Program-made: the position numbers and the translations under genes
The notes under the pieces: generated by a model
The model's database searches: none
What the model was told of the DNA's origin: nothing
Seen by the model: only the letters and a program-made list of their open reading frames with translations
Origin: Megaustenia siamemsis
Taxonomy: Eukaryota; Mollusca; Gastropoda; Stylommatophora; Ariophantidae
Reading direction: 5' to 3'
Assembly (NCBI GenBank): GCA_032433765.1
Contig: JAVIAB010000024.1
Location: 12,855,959 to 12,919,958, forward strand
Length of the DNA stretch: 64,000 bases
Shown here: positions 1-8,245 of the stretch, one piece after another
Layout of the letters: the number at the start of each line of letters is the position of its first letter
Position numbering within the stretch: the first letter of the stretch is position 1

Positions 1-564
1 TGCCTAGCTAGTGGAAACTAGCCCAGATTCAACAGCACACAGACGTGCCGATTGCAATCTCGGCACTAAGAACATCGGGTGTTACCCTAGTCCGACCACG
101 CATCTTCCACCCCCCCAATTTTTCTGTTCAAACTTTGACATAATGGGAGGTAGCAAAGCAGTACCCAAAGACTACTGTGTCACGTAGCCGACATGACACA
201 GTCTGTGTTGATAGAGCAGACAACACGGCTTTGCTCCTAGGACAAGGTTTATAAGCCTTGCGTCTTAGCCAAAGAGAAAAATTGGGCAGTTGGTTTATAA
301 ATATTCACTAGAATTTCATAAACCCGGCCACTGAAAACTACATACAAAACAGCTAATTATATAAATCTCTTGCTATTGTAATTTTTTAAAAAGTACCACA
401 ATTTTGCATATCATTGGGAAAAAAAAATATTTTCTTTAAAATGTTTGTTTAAATATACAAAAACATATCAGGCAATCTGTCTTACAATGCACTAAAATTA
501 AACCTTATCAATCAATGTGTATGTGCTTTTAATTTATGATGCAACTAAAAATATTAATTTCATA
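1..564. other. AT-rich spacer, nothing recognised
   Basis: The first 300 bases are somewhat GC-richer than what follows. I see no coding signal, RNA box or tandem repeat here. Confidence 0.5.
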
Positions 565-1606
565 TGAATTTTTTAAAGTATTATTTCCCTTGCTTATTAA
601 GGGTAGCCACTGCAAAAGTGTAATTTTTCATAAAGTCAGAGTTATTGTTCCTGGGGGTAATTCCTTGTAACTTTTAGACAGTTAATATTATTCTCTAAAG
701 TATTAATCATTAGACAATGTTCAGCGATGCATATAGATTTCAGTTAATACGATAAATAAATGTGCTTCTAAGTTTTGTGCAAATTGTATGAAATTAATTT
801 GTTTTTAGATGGTAGCAATTAAAAATTATCCAGTATGCATAAAATTCAATCAGAACTCCACGATTTTACTCACAATCATAAACAATACATTAACCATTAG
901 ACATGTTTAGCAATGCATGTAGATTTAAATTAATTCAATAAATATATGTGCTTCTGCGTTTTGTGCATTTTATAGGAAATTAATTTGTTTTTAAATGATA
1001 GCAATTTAAAATAATCCAGTATGCATAAAATTCAACAAGAATTTCACGATTGTTATTTAAATGGATCATATGTAAACAATATATATTATTTTCATCTTAT
1101 CCTCACAAAATGCAGAGTGGATAGTAAAAATCAAACAATATTTTCAAGAACATGTGACCATATTATTTCAGGTTCTGTAACAGAATAACTTAGACTATCT
1201 TCAAATAGTTACTCAAATGCATTTGTAAATAATATGCCATAGTTCAAGCTACTTCAATTTTTATACTGAAAATGAATTAATATTCATTCATTATTATTCA
1301 ATGTCTATTTTTCATGAAGGACGAAGAGATAGAGGGAAACAAAAAGAAAAGATACCAGACAGCTTAAGAGAATGACTTGGCAGAAGGTCAACAACTGAAA
1401 TGATAACTGTCGAGATCAAAAGTTGTGGAGAGACATGATCACCTACGCCAGCAGGCCTGATACTTGATGATGATGATTTCTCATGATTCTAACTTCAAAA
1501 TAGAATTAAGTAAGTTTGTCACAGTTAAAAATTATATATATTAATAAGATTATAATGTCATTCTAATATTACAAATAATAATAAGAATTACCTTAATTGT
1601 TATATT
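565..1606 (+). repeat. Intra-window duplicated AT-rich segment, copy 1
   Basis: This segment aligns base by base with 2750-3410. Inside it a block of about 170 bp is itself tandemly duplicated (roughly 710-880 and 893-1050, each beginning near a CATTAGACA motif and containing ATCCAGTATGCATAAAATTC). Copy 1 differs from copy 2 mainly by that internal duplication and by a LINE-A fragment inserted at 1317-1476. No coding content is seen. Confidence 0.7.
1317..1476 (+). mobile_element. LINE-A 3' end fragment (endonuclease/RT-type non-LTR element)
   Basis: It encodes the end of the conserved LINE-A C-terminal tail (pattern GRRDRGK..EKIPDSLREW...LWRDMITYASRP) and ends in a TGATGATGATG microsatellite tail, as expected for RTE-like elements. 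It is flanked by an imperfect 9-bp target-site duplication, TTTTTCATG (1308-1316) and TTTCTCATG (1477-1485). The paralogous segment near 3285-3300 lacks the insertion. The fragment is 5' truncated and not functional. Confidence 0.8.
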
Positions 1607-2640
1607 AAAATTAAATAAATTAAATGAAATCAGAAATATTAATAGCTCTCTCAGACACACATTTTTTGCAGTCACAATTAATACAGTTCTGGATAAAAAT
1701 GGATTAGAAGCTGTATCTTATAGACATTCTTATTAAGTTATAGTTAGTGAATAAATAAAGGAGAAACTTTTCTTCAAAAATTAAGATAATTATTTTAGTA
1801 CAATACAATAAAACAAACTGCTCTCTTTGTTTGTTGAATGGAAACAGACAGTATGTTAATTTAATTATTAATTCTTAACTTTGTTGATTTTGTTTTTGCT
1901 TACAGTTTCTTACAATCATTTATTTGAGAATCACACTGGATTGATTAAGGACTATGGTTGAATTTGAAAGAGAAAAAAATATATATATAATTATGCCAAT
2001 GTGAAGAGAAAAAAGAGCTCTACAGATAATTTATGGAAATTGTTCAGTAGGTAATTGTTTAGTTTTTTTTTTTTTAAAAGTATCCTGAAATTGCCAACAA
2101 ATTAAGCACCAGTTATGTTGAAGAGCAGCATAGTACTTTAAAAAATCTCTCTTCTGTAATGATTTCACTCACCATTAATGCTCTTTTAATTTATAGATAT
2201 CATATAAGGGAATTCAAAATTGCTTGATGAGATGTAAAAGCTACCATGATTTCTCACAACTTTATGCTATATTTCACTATAAAGAGTGTTAGATTAGTGA
2301 TTCTATTAATTTTGTTATTTTACACATTAATTTATCACAAATATCAGTAACATGTATGTGTATATGTCTCTCTATCTGTCTCTCTGTCTGTCTCTGATAG
2401 CATTTCCCAGCAAACTTTGTGTAATGTTGATGTTGCTGTCTTGCAGGTTTTGCCAACTTCTTGGCCAGGTACAATCCATTTAGCCTCAGACCAAGTCTTT
2501 GATGATATATTAGACCATGATTGCCATCCAAAATTAAAAGTGTAAGTCACTTTTGCTTCATAAATTGAACATATATGTAATTGTTGTTTTCTTGTGGGAC
2601 TTTCAGCTGTTTGTTGCCAGTACATGCTCTAATTATTCAT
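1607..2640. other. AT-rich spacer with an unassigned short coding-like patch
   Basis: Mostly AT-rich DNA. Around 2390-2530 there is a CTGT-rich microsatellite-like stretch and then about 100 bases open on both strands: the plus strand after a TTGCAG reads LPTSWPGTIHLASDQVFDD, and the minus strand is also open. I cannot assign it. It could be a transposon tail or an exon remnant. Confidence 0.35.
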
Positions 2641-2669
2641 TGATCTTTGCCTTCAATGTTTATGCCGTC

Positions 2670-2745
2670 GACAATTTTTATTATTTCTTGTGCTTTACTT
2701 TATCAAATGCTTTGGTAAAATCTATGAAACATATAGATCTTTTTA
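2670..2745 (-). pseudogene. Reverse transcriptase motif remnant of a LINE
   Basis: On the minus strand the reading CFIDFTKAFDKVKHK is visible. It is the typical RT palm-region motif A context (F-x-DF-x-KAFD) of non-LTR retrotransposons. Stops surround it, so only a short relic remains. A second relic lies at 3430-3515. Confidence 0.6.
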
Positions 2746-2749
2746 GACA

Positions 2750-3410
2750 GTTTTTAAAAGTATTATTTTCTTTGGTTAATATATGAAGTCAGTGCAAATT
2801 TATTTTTTTAAGTTATTATTTATATAGGTAATTGCTTTAACCTTATAGACAGTTCATAATATTCTGTAAAATATTAATCATTGGACATGTTTAGCAATGT
2901 ACATAGATTGAAGTTATGCAGTAAATAATTGTTCTCTTAAATTTTTACGCAAATTATAGGAAATTAATGTGTTTTTAACTTGTAACAATTTATAATTATA
3001 CAGTATTCATAAAATTCAAAAAGAACTCAACTATTTTCAATATGGTTTCCTATGTAAACGAGATATTTTTTTCTTATCCCCACAAAATGAAGGGCAGATG
3101 GTCAAAATCAAATCATATTTTCAGGAACACTGTACGCTATCTCATTTCAGATTCTATAACAAAATAACTTAAAATATCCTCATGTAGTTATTAAAATGAG
3201 TTCTAAAATAATATTCCATCAGTTCAAGGTAATTCAATCTTTATATTGAAAAAGAATTAATTTTCATTCATTATTATTCATTCTCTTATTGTCATGTTTC
3301 TAATTAAATAACAATTAAGTTTACCGCATGTAAAAATTATATATAAATACAATAAACAATGTTATTCTAATATTACAATAATAATAATTACCTTAAGTTA
3401 CTATTCTTTG
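2750..3410 (+). repeat. Intra-window duplicated AT-rich segment, copy 2
   Basis: Paralogue of 565-1606, without the internal 170-bp tandem duplication and without the LINE-A insertion. It therefore serves as an empty-site reference for 1317-1476. Confidence 0.7.
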
Positions 3411-3429
3411 CTGTCAACTTTTAAGCCTT

Positions 3430-3515
3430 ATAAAAATTTGATTATTTCTTGGTGTTTTAATTTACGAAATCCTTTGGTATAGTCTATGAAACATATCTGT
3501 TTTCATCCTCTGTGG
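3430..3515 (-). pseudogene. Second reverse transcriptase motif relic
   Basis: The minus strand reads a degraded CFIDYTKGFRKLKH, the same RT motif as at 2670-2745. It sits just beyond the end of duplication copy 2. No longer frame is preserved. Confidence 0.5.
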
Positions 3516-3711
3516 CACTTTATGTTAAAGATCTTGTGATGTATATGTCATTGTTCATATCTTTACCTCCAACAGAATCACTTTTCATCACTAATTTTTA
3601 GACTGATTTTGTTTCGCACTCTTCGCATGATGATTCCTAATATTTTGGACATGTGACTCATACGCTTTTTGTGGGATGATCATCACATTCAATCGCACCA
3701 GATTTCTTTTG

Positions 3712-3848
3712 GTAATAAAAAAAGTAAAGTACCCCTATCACGCCAGCATATAAGGAATATGGTGTTAATGACCATAAATTTTACAGACACTCGGCACATG
3801 ATTTTTGGGGTAATGTGGTCAATATTACGCACGTATCACTTTACTTTT
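3712..3848 (-). mobile_element. SINE-A body without its tRNA-like head
   Basis: The minus strand contains the SINE-A body (GTAATACCGACCACATTACC-like core, then CAAAAATCATGTG). The head expected to the right, with A and B boxes, is absent and the sequence passes straight into ATTTCTTTGGTAAG at 3849. That junction sequence also follows the isolated SINE-A head at 5718-5790, suggesting one ancestral SINE split differently in the two duplicates. Confidence 0.7.
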
Positions 3849-4160
3849 CCCATTTCTTTGGTAAGGCTATGAGTATTGATTTTAATAGGCCATCTGGTAT
3901 ATTTTACCTGTTATAGATCTGCATTCACATGGAGCATAAAATAAATAAATATTCAGTTAATAAATAATATTCTATACAATAAATAAATATTCAGTAAATA
4001 TTCAAATATTCAGTTTAACTGTTTAAAACTTGTTTTCTTTGTAATTTTAATTATTCTCTTATGTCATGTCATTAAACAATTTAAAAATTCTTCCTTCGAC
4101 ATGCTTACGAGAACTGAGACTGAGTGATTGCAAAAGTGTAGCTGATCTAGGCATGCAAGA
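3849..4160 (+). repeat. Exon-bearing duplication, copy 1
   Basis: This aligns with 5788-6105 over about 310 bp at high identity, including runs such as GGAGCATAAAATAAATAAAT and the LRR-encoding exon. Further matching pieces follow in a different order: 4500-4690 matches 6203-6415, and 4915-5025 matches 6107-6200. The duplication has therefore been rearranged. Confidence 0.8.
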
Positions 4161-4214
4161 GTGGCCAAATTACGTAAGACTCTACGTTACCTCATTGTGG
4201 CAAAATGTATAAAG
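4084..4214 (+). pseudogene. Decayed exon of an F-box/LRR protein (FBXL7-like)
   Basis: Seen: the frame reads ILPSTCLRELRLSDCKSVAD, continues GMQE, then needs one inserted base at 4161/4162 to continue LAKLRKTLRYLIVAKCIK. This is an AMN1/FBXL-type leucine-rich repeat (LxELxLSDCxxVxDxGxxxLA...LRYLxVAxC). Known: FBXL7 has a matching repeat followed by an 'AHCGRVTD' type junction. The exon ends in AAG followed by GTAATG, a good splice donor in phase 0, and 7739 starts a matching phase-0 exon. F-box/LRR proteins are substrate receptors of SCF ubiquitin ligases. The single-base frameshift makes this copy non-coding unless the assembly is wrong. No clear acceptor is visible upstream. Confidence 0.6.
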
Positions 4215-5029
4215 GTAATGGAGGATGTTACATTCTAATGTCTCTTTATTTTTAAAAGTTGTGGGGTTTTGGGAAAAGTATGTTAGTACTCATATATTTT
4301 CATGACTGTTTTACTTCTAATGCCCTGCAGTGCCATCAGATGGCACACAGGGTTTTCGGTGTACTTTGTCATATGTCCTTATTCTGGCCGAACTTCTCAA
4401 TCTTCGCTAAAATTCTACCTTACTCAACTTTAAAGAAAAGTATAAACCCAAGGTAGTATAGCAATTATTGAAAAAACACCGCCTTCAAGAAACCACTAGT
4501 CCTGAAATTGATGTGAGTAATTGTACTATTCTGTAACAACTCACCAACTACCTGCATTTACAAGTTTAACAGCCAAATATTTGTTATAGAAAATATTGGT
4601 CTACGTGTAATGTGTATCATGCAATTTTTATCACCACAAACATTTGTACACAGATTGTTTTCTTTCAAATGATTTATTACATTAGCTCTTTCTGTACATT
4701 TCGCCGCACTGCGGCAATGAGATTACAGCATCGTACGTTTCGTTGTATAGTGCGCCACGCTCAATTTGATTAGTGTGAACGCCATCAAACCATATTCTTT
4801 TTACATGTCTTATATCATCTGGATATTTGTGAAATCTTATATCTTGTTCAATTATCTAAACATTCATATATAATATGTTATGTTAGATAATTATAAATAT
4901 ATAGAGTGATTCTTAAAACCAAGAACAATTTTGTCTCTGAAATCTCTTCTGTTGCTTCAATAAAATGTTTTCGTACGGAATGAGTTAACCAAAGAAGTAC
5001 AGTATAGACATATTTTTTTCTGTATTCGC
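4215..5029. other. Intronic-looking AT-rich sequence with rearranged duplicate blocks
   Basis: This follows the donor-like GTAATG at 4215. It holds the blocks 4500-4690 and 4915-5025 that reappear, in swapped order, after the second exon copy. No coding signal or RNA gene is recognised. Confidence 0.5.
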
Positions 5030-5330
5030 AGCTTTCACCTAAGCTGAAGTCCCTATAGCCTAGGAACTGAATTTTGCATGTTGATTCATTTTACCCTGGT
5101 AGCCATGTGCACAGGATCCCTCGCTATCCAGGCAGATAACTCCATCTTCACAGGTACTCATATTTTTTCTGTTGATGTGTAATTGACGTGTTCAACGGGG
5201 CCTCACTGATGAGACTAGGGATGGTTGCCACAGAGAGAAATCACAAATAAAAATCCCAACTTGTTCAGTCAGATTTGAAGTAACAAGCTCTCTGTGTCAA
5301 GACTGCCATAACTTGAGATTGAAAACTTCC
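5030..5330 (-). mobile_element. SINE-B, tRNA-derived, near full length
   Basis: It matches 29383-29692 over its whole length, sharing a body with TTGACGTG/TTGACGTT, a GGCAGATAACTCC motif and AATAAAAATCCCAACTTG beside the tRNA-like head. The B box is mutated here (minus strand around 5265-5285). It is inserted next to a duplicated block that continues uninterrupted in the second copy near 6200. Confidence 0.65.
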
Positions 5331-5645
5331 TCTTCAAGCAAATTCCACAGAGCATTGTGAATTGCTTTAGGCTCAAAACTTTCCACTGTGGGAATTTCAA
5401 TTACTGCTTATAGCTTCTGACACATATTCAGTGCATCCACCATTTTGATAACTAATACAAGGAAGCATGTGACCAGACTGTGGAAACTTTTTTTTGGAAG
5501 AGCAATAGAAAAATAATCTTGCTTTACATTGGAAACAATACATTTTATAAACATTTTGCAGTGCAGATACAGACTTTCACAGCTTATCAGTTTAAAATTG
5601 TTTCTTTAGAGAGCTAAGTATAAATGTTGACATTTTTATTTTTGT

Positions 5646-5718
5646 CATTCATAAGTGCGTCTCCGCACCAAAGTTGGCTACTGTGGAGCACCTTTCTTCT
5701 CTGTCTCTTGCTTTGATG
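5646..5718 (-). mobile_element. LINE-C 3' end fragment
   Basis: The minus strand encodes the last residues of LINE-C (ATIKARDRAE.. then VANLRCGDG-like). It is fused directly to an isolated SINE-A head at 5718-5790. Confidence 0.6.
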
Positions 5719-5790
5719 TTGTAGGGATCGAACCCTACCTCTTGTCCTTTGTAGTCCAGCTCACTAACCACTGAGCTATTGCGGTTCCCC
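5718..5790 (-). mobile_element. Isolated SINE-A tRNA-like head
   Basis: The reverse complement contains the A box region TAGCTCAGTGGTTAG and the B box GGTTCGATCC with correct order and spacing. The SINE body that should follow is missing and LINE-C sequence abuts instead. It is not a genuine tRNA gene: the acceptor ends do not pair, and the same head recurs with SINE bodies elsewhere in the window. Confidence 0.65.
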
Positions 5791-6450
5791 ATTTCTTTGG
5801 TAAGACTATGAGTTTTGATTTAATAGGCCATCAGCTATATTTCACCTGTTATAGATTTGCATTCACATGGAGCATAAAATAAATAAATATTCAGTTAATA
5901 AATAATATTCTATACAATAAATACATATTCAGTAAATATTCAAATATTCAGTTTAACTGTTTAAAACTTGTTTTCTTTGTAATTTTAATTATTCTCTATA
6001 TGTCATGTCATTAAACAATTTAAAAATTCTTCCTTCGACATGCTTACGAGAACTGAAACTGAGTGATTGCAAAAGTGTAGCTGATCTAGGCATGCAAGAG
6101 TTGAAGAACAAATTTATCTCTGTATTCTCTTCTGTTGCATTGATAAAAAACTTTCATACGGAAAGTGTTAACCAAAAAAGTACTGTATAGACATATTTTT
6201 TTTATTCCTGAAATTGATGTGAGTAATTGTACTATCTTGTAAAATTCAATAAAGTAATTGTACCAATTGTACCAGCTCACCAACTACCTGCATTTACAAG
6301 TTTAACAGCCAAATATTTATTATAGAAAATATTAGTCTACACGTAATGTGTATCATGCAATTTTTATCACCACAAACATCTGTACTCAGATTTTTTTTCT
6401 TTAAAATGATTTATTAAATTTACCCAATAAGTACAGTATAGTTATGTTTT
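5788..6450 (+). repeat. Exon-bearing duplication, copy 2
   Basis: Paralogue of 3849-5030 with internal blocks reordered. It retains the LRR exon start (6025-6105) and then jumps to a block that in copy 1 lies 750 bp downstream. Confidence 0.75.
6025..6105 (+). pseudogene. Truncated second copy of the FBXL7-like LRR exon
   Basis: It reads ILPSTCLRELKLSDCKSVAD and then GMQEL. It keeps the TTG codon whose T is missing in the copy at 4084, so this copy is in frame at that point. The sequence then diverges into non-LRR DNA and the second half of the repeat and the splice donor are gone. An exon-duplication product that cannot make a complete repeat. Confidence 0.6.
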
Positions 6451-6454
6451 TTTT

Positions 6455-6770
6455 CTGCATTTGAGAGATATCAGAAATGAAGAACTGAGGAGAAAGCTAG
6501 GAATAGCCCCCACCATAGAATATATAAAGAAACAACAGATAAAATGGTTTGGCCACATGACAAAGCAGAAAAATCAAAACACAACAGAGCGAGCCTTCAA
6601 CAAATGTGAGAATACCAGACACAATGGTCGACCATGAAAAAGATGGGTGGAATATTAGAAGCACTAGGAAACATAACAGCAGCCGAGGTGAACAAAAGAC
6701 CACAAATTATATCTCCCCTCGATGCTGAAAGGTAAATGAGGAAGGAAAGAAGAGGAAGAAGAATCATTTG
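6455..6770 (+). mobile_element. LINE-E 3' fragment
   Basis: The plus strand encodes IAPTIEYIKKQQIKWFGHMT followed by ERAFNK, the C-terminal domain after the RT (pattern I..QQ.KWFGH). Related copies on the minus strand lie at 28550-28890 and 61415-62420. A stop interrupts after RHNGRP. Confidence 0.7.
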
Positions 6771-6774
6771 TTTT

Positions 6775-7390
6775 CTTTTCTTTCATTTCAATTCTTCCTA
6801 TTCTTCTATAAATCCACATCTGAAAAGCTTAAATATTCTGTTCTATTTTCTTGTCTAATGTCCATCTTTCAGCACCATACATGAATGTTGAGAAGATATA
6901 ACATTTTGCTATTCTTAGTTTTAGCCCTGCTTTATTTGTTTTGATGTTAGTATATTTTTAATGACATTAAAATTACTTTTTACCATTTTCTATTTTTTTA
7001 TTTTTTCTTCCAGTCTTACATTTTCCATCACTGGTTATAGTATGTTCAAAGTAGTTGTAGCTTTGAACTGTCTTCAGGTGTATTTCTTGAAATTTGATAT
7101 CCGCTTGTAGGTTTAGAGTACTTTCTTTGTTTATGATCATAGTTTTAGTCTTTTTGATATTCATATCTAATCCATATTTTTTGCTTATCATGTTTATTTC
7201 ATTTAGCATTTGATGTAGATCTCCAGGATTTTCTGCTAGTAATACAGTATCATCAGCATGTATAACCTAGGTTGCTATCATTCCATTAATGTTTATGCCT
7301 GGCGTCTTTGTGATGTTTTTAAAGATTTTCTCATTGATTAGTTTAAACAAGCTTGGTAATAGAATTTGTGTCACTGTTAAAATATTGACA
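6775..7390 (-). mobile_element. LINE-C reverse transcriptase fragment
   Basis: On the minus strand, from right to left, the frame reads SLFKLINEKIFKNITKTPGI, then HADDTVLLAENPGDLHQMLN (the RT ADD motif, catalytic aspartates near 7250), then KKYGLDMNIKKTKTMIINKE, and then a LYGAE.WTLDKK-type region. Several stops and frameshifts are present. It lies inside what looks like an intron of the FBXL7-like gene remnant. Confidence 0.8.
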
Positions 7391-7738
7391 TATTTATATA
7401 TGGTCTGCTTCAAAAATGTATTTACACATCTACCATTTTATATGAAAAGGTAGTGCAACATTGCTTGATTCTGGTCACAACTTTAATTATAAAAGTCCTG
7501 TTGGTCATAAACAAATATGATCACTAACATCATTATTCCTCCATATATCAAAAGGGATGATGAGTTTAATTTCTACATGTTTACTAGTGTTATGTTTATG
7601 TACAATGTTTAAACATTTAAAGAAAAATATTATAATTGTTGACAGATATGCATATGGACTATTTACAAACATTTACATATATAATTGCTCACAAAGGCCT
7701 GTTATAAACATTTTACAAATTTTTTCATGTTTACCAAG
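7391..7738. other. AT-rich intron-like sequence ending in a splice acceptor
   Basis: Ends with TTTTTTCATGTTTACCAAG immediately before the exon at 7739. The pyrimidine-rich stretch and terminal AG fit a 3' splice site. No other signal is seen. Confidence 0.45.
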
Positions 7739-7985
7739 GTGTCAGACAAAGTGGTCATTTAGATTACTAAGAACTACAACAAGCTATGCTACTTCAACGT
7801 TTGGGGCTGTGAGGCTATCTCAGACACTGGCTTAGATTTTCTGGCACAAAACTGCTCAAGACTTTGCTCGTTGGACATAAGCAAATGTGACATAACAGAC
7901 GATGGACTGTATGCCTTATCTATGCATTGTCCAAATCTACATAAACTTGAGATGAAGTCATGTGATTGCAACAACAGACAAAGGA
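7739..7985 (+). pseudogene. Decayed FBXL7-like exon with three LRRs
   Basis: From 7739 in phase 0 the frame reads VSDKVVI, a TAG stop at 7760-7762, then ITKNYNKLCYFNVWGCEAIS, LDFLAQNCSRLCSLDISKCD and ITDDGLYALSMHCPNLHKLE, ending MKSCD. A frameshift then gives ATTDKGI. These are consecutive 26-residue FBXL/AMN1 leucine-rich repeats. Known FBXL7 has the same order (RVTD..IRYVAKYC..LRYLN.RGCEGITD..). It continues in phase from the donor at 4214|4215. The stop lies where an arginine-like codon is expected. The exon runs directly into LINE-A-derived satellite DNA at about 7988. Family level is fairly certain; orthology to FBXL7 is inferred. Confidence 0.7.
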
Positions 7986-7987
7986 AT

Positions 7988-8137
7988 AGTGAGGATGAGG
8001 ATGTTCTAAAAGAGTAACGAGGGTATTCTAAAAGACTAAAGCGATATTCTGAAAGACTAACGGGGATATTCTGAAAGAGTAATGGGGATATTCTAAAAGA
8101 GTAATTAGGATGTTCTAAAAGAGTAATTAGGGTGTTC
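7988..8137 (+). repeat. 22-bp tandem array derived from LINE-A coding sequence
   Basis: About six or seven copies of a unit of about 22 bp of the form GAGTAAT..GGATRTTCTRAAA. The unit equals the LINE-A segment that encodes KKSNEDVLKEA, and the array runs straight into an unexpanded LINE-A stretch at 8138. Confidence 0.85.
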
Positions 8138-8245
8138 TAAAAGAGGCCAAATCAAAACTGAAAGCTAATTTCCAAAATCAGGAGACATTCATCACTTGGG
8201 GTCATGTCAGGAGAAGGGAACAACTGGGATATTTTGTGACAACTG
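8138..8245 (+). mobile_element. LINE-A fragment between two satellites
   Basis: This aligns to LINE-A sequence between EAKAKRELI and the YIVTTG motif (GCTAATTTCCAAAATCAGG, then GGTCATGTCAGGAGAAGGGA). It connects the 22-bp array on the left to the 19-bp array on the right in the native LINE order. Confidence 0.85.
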
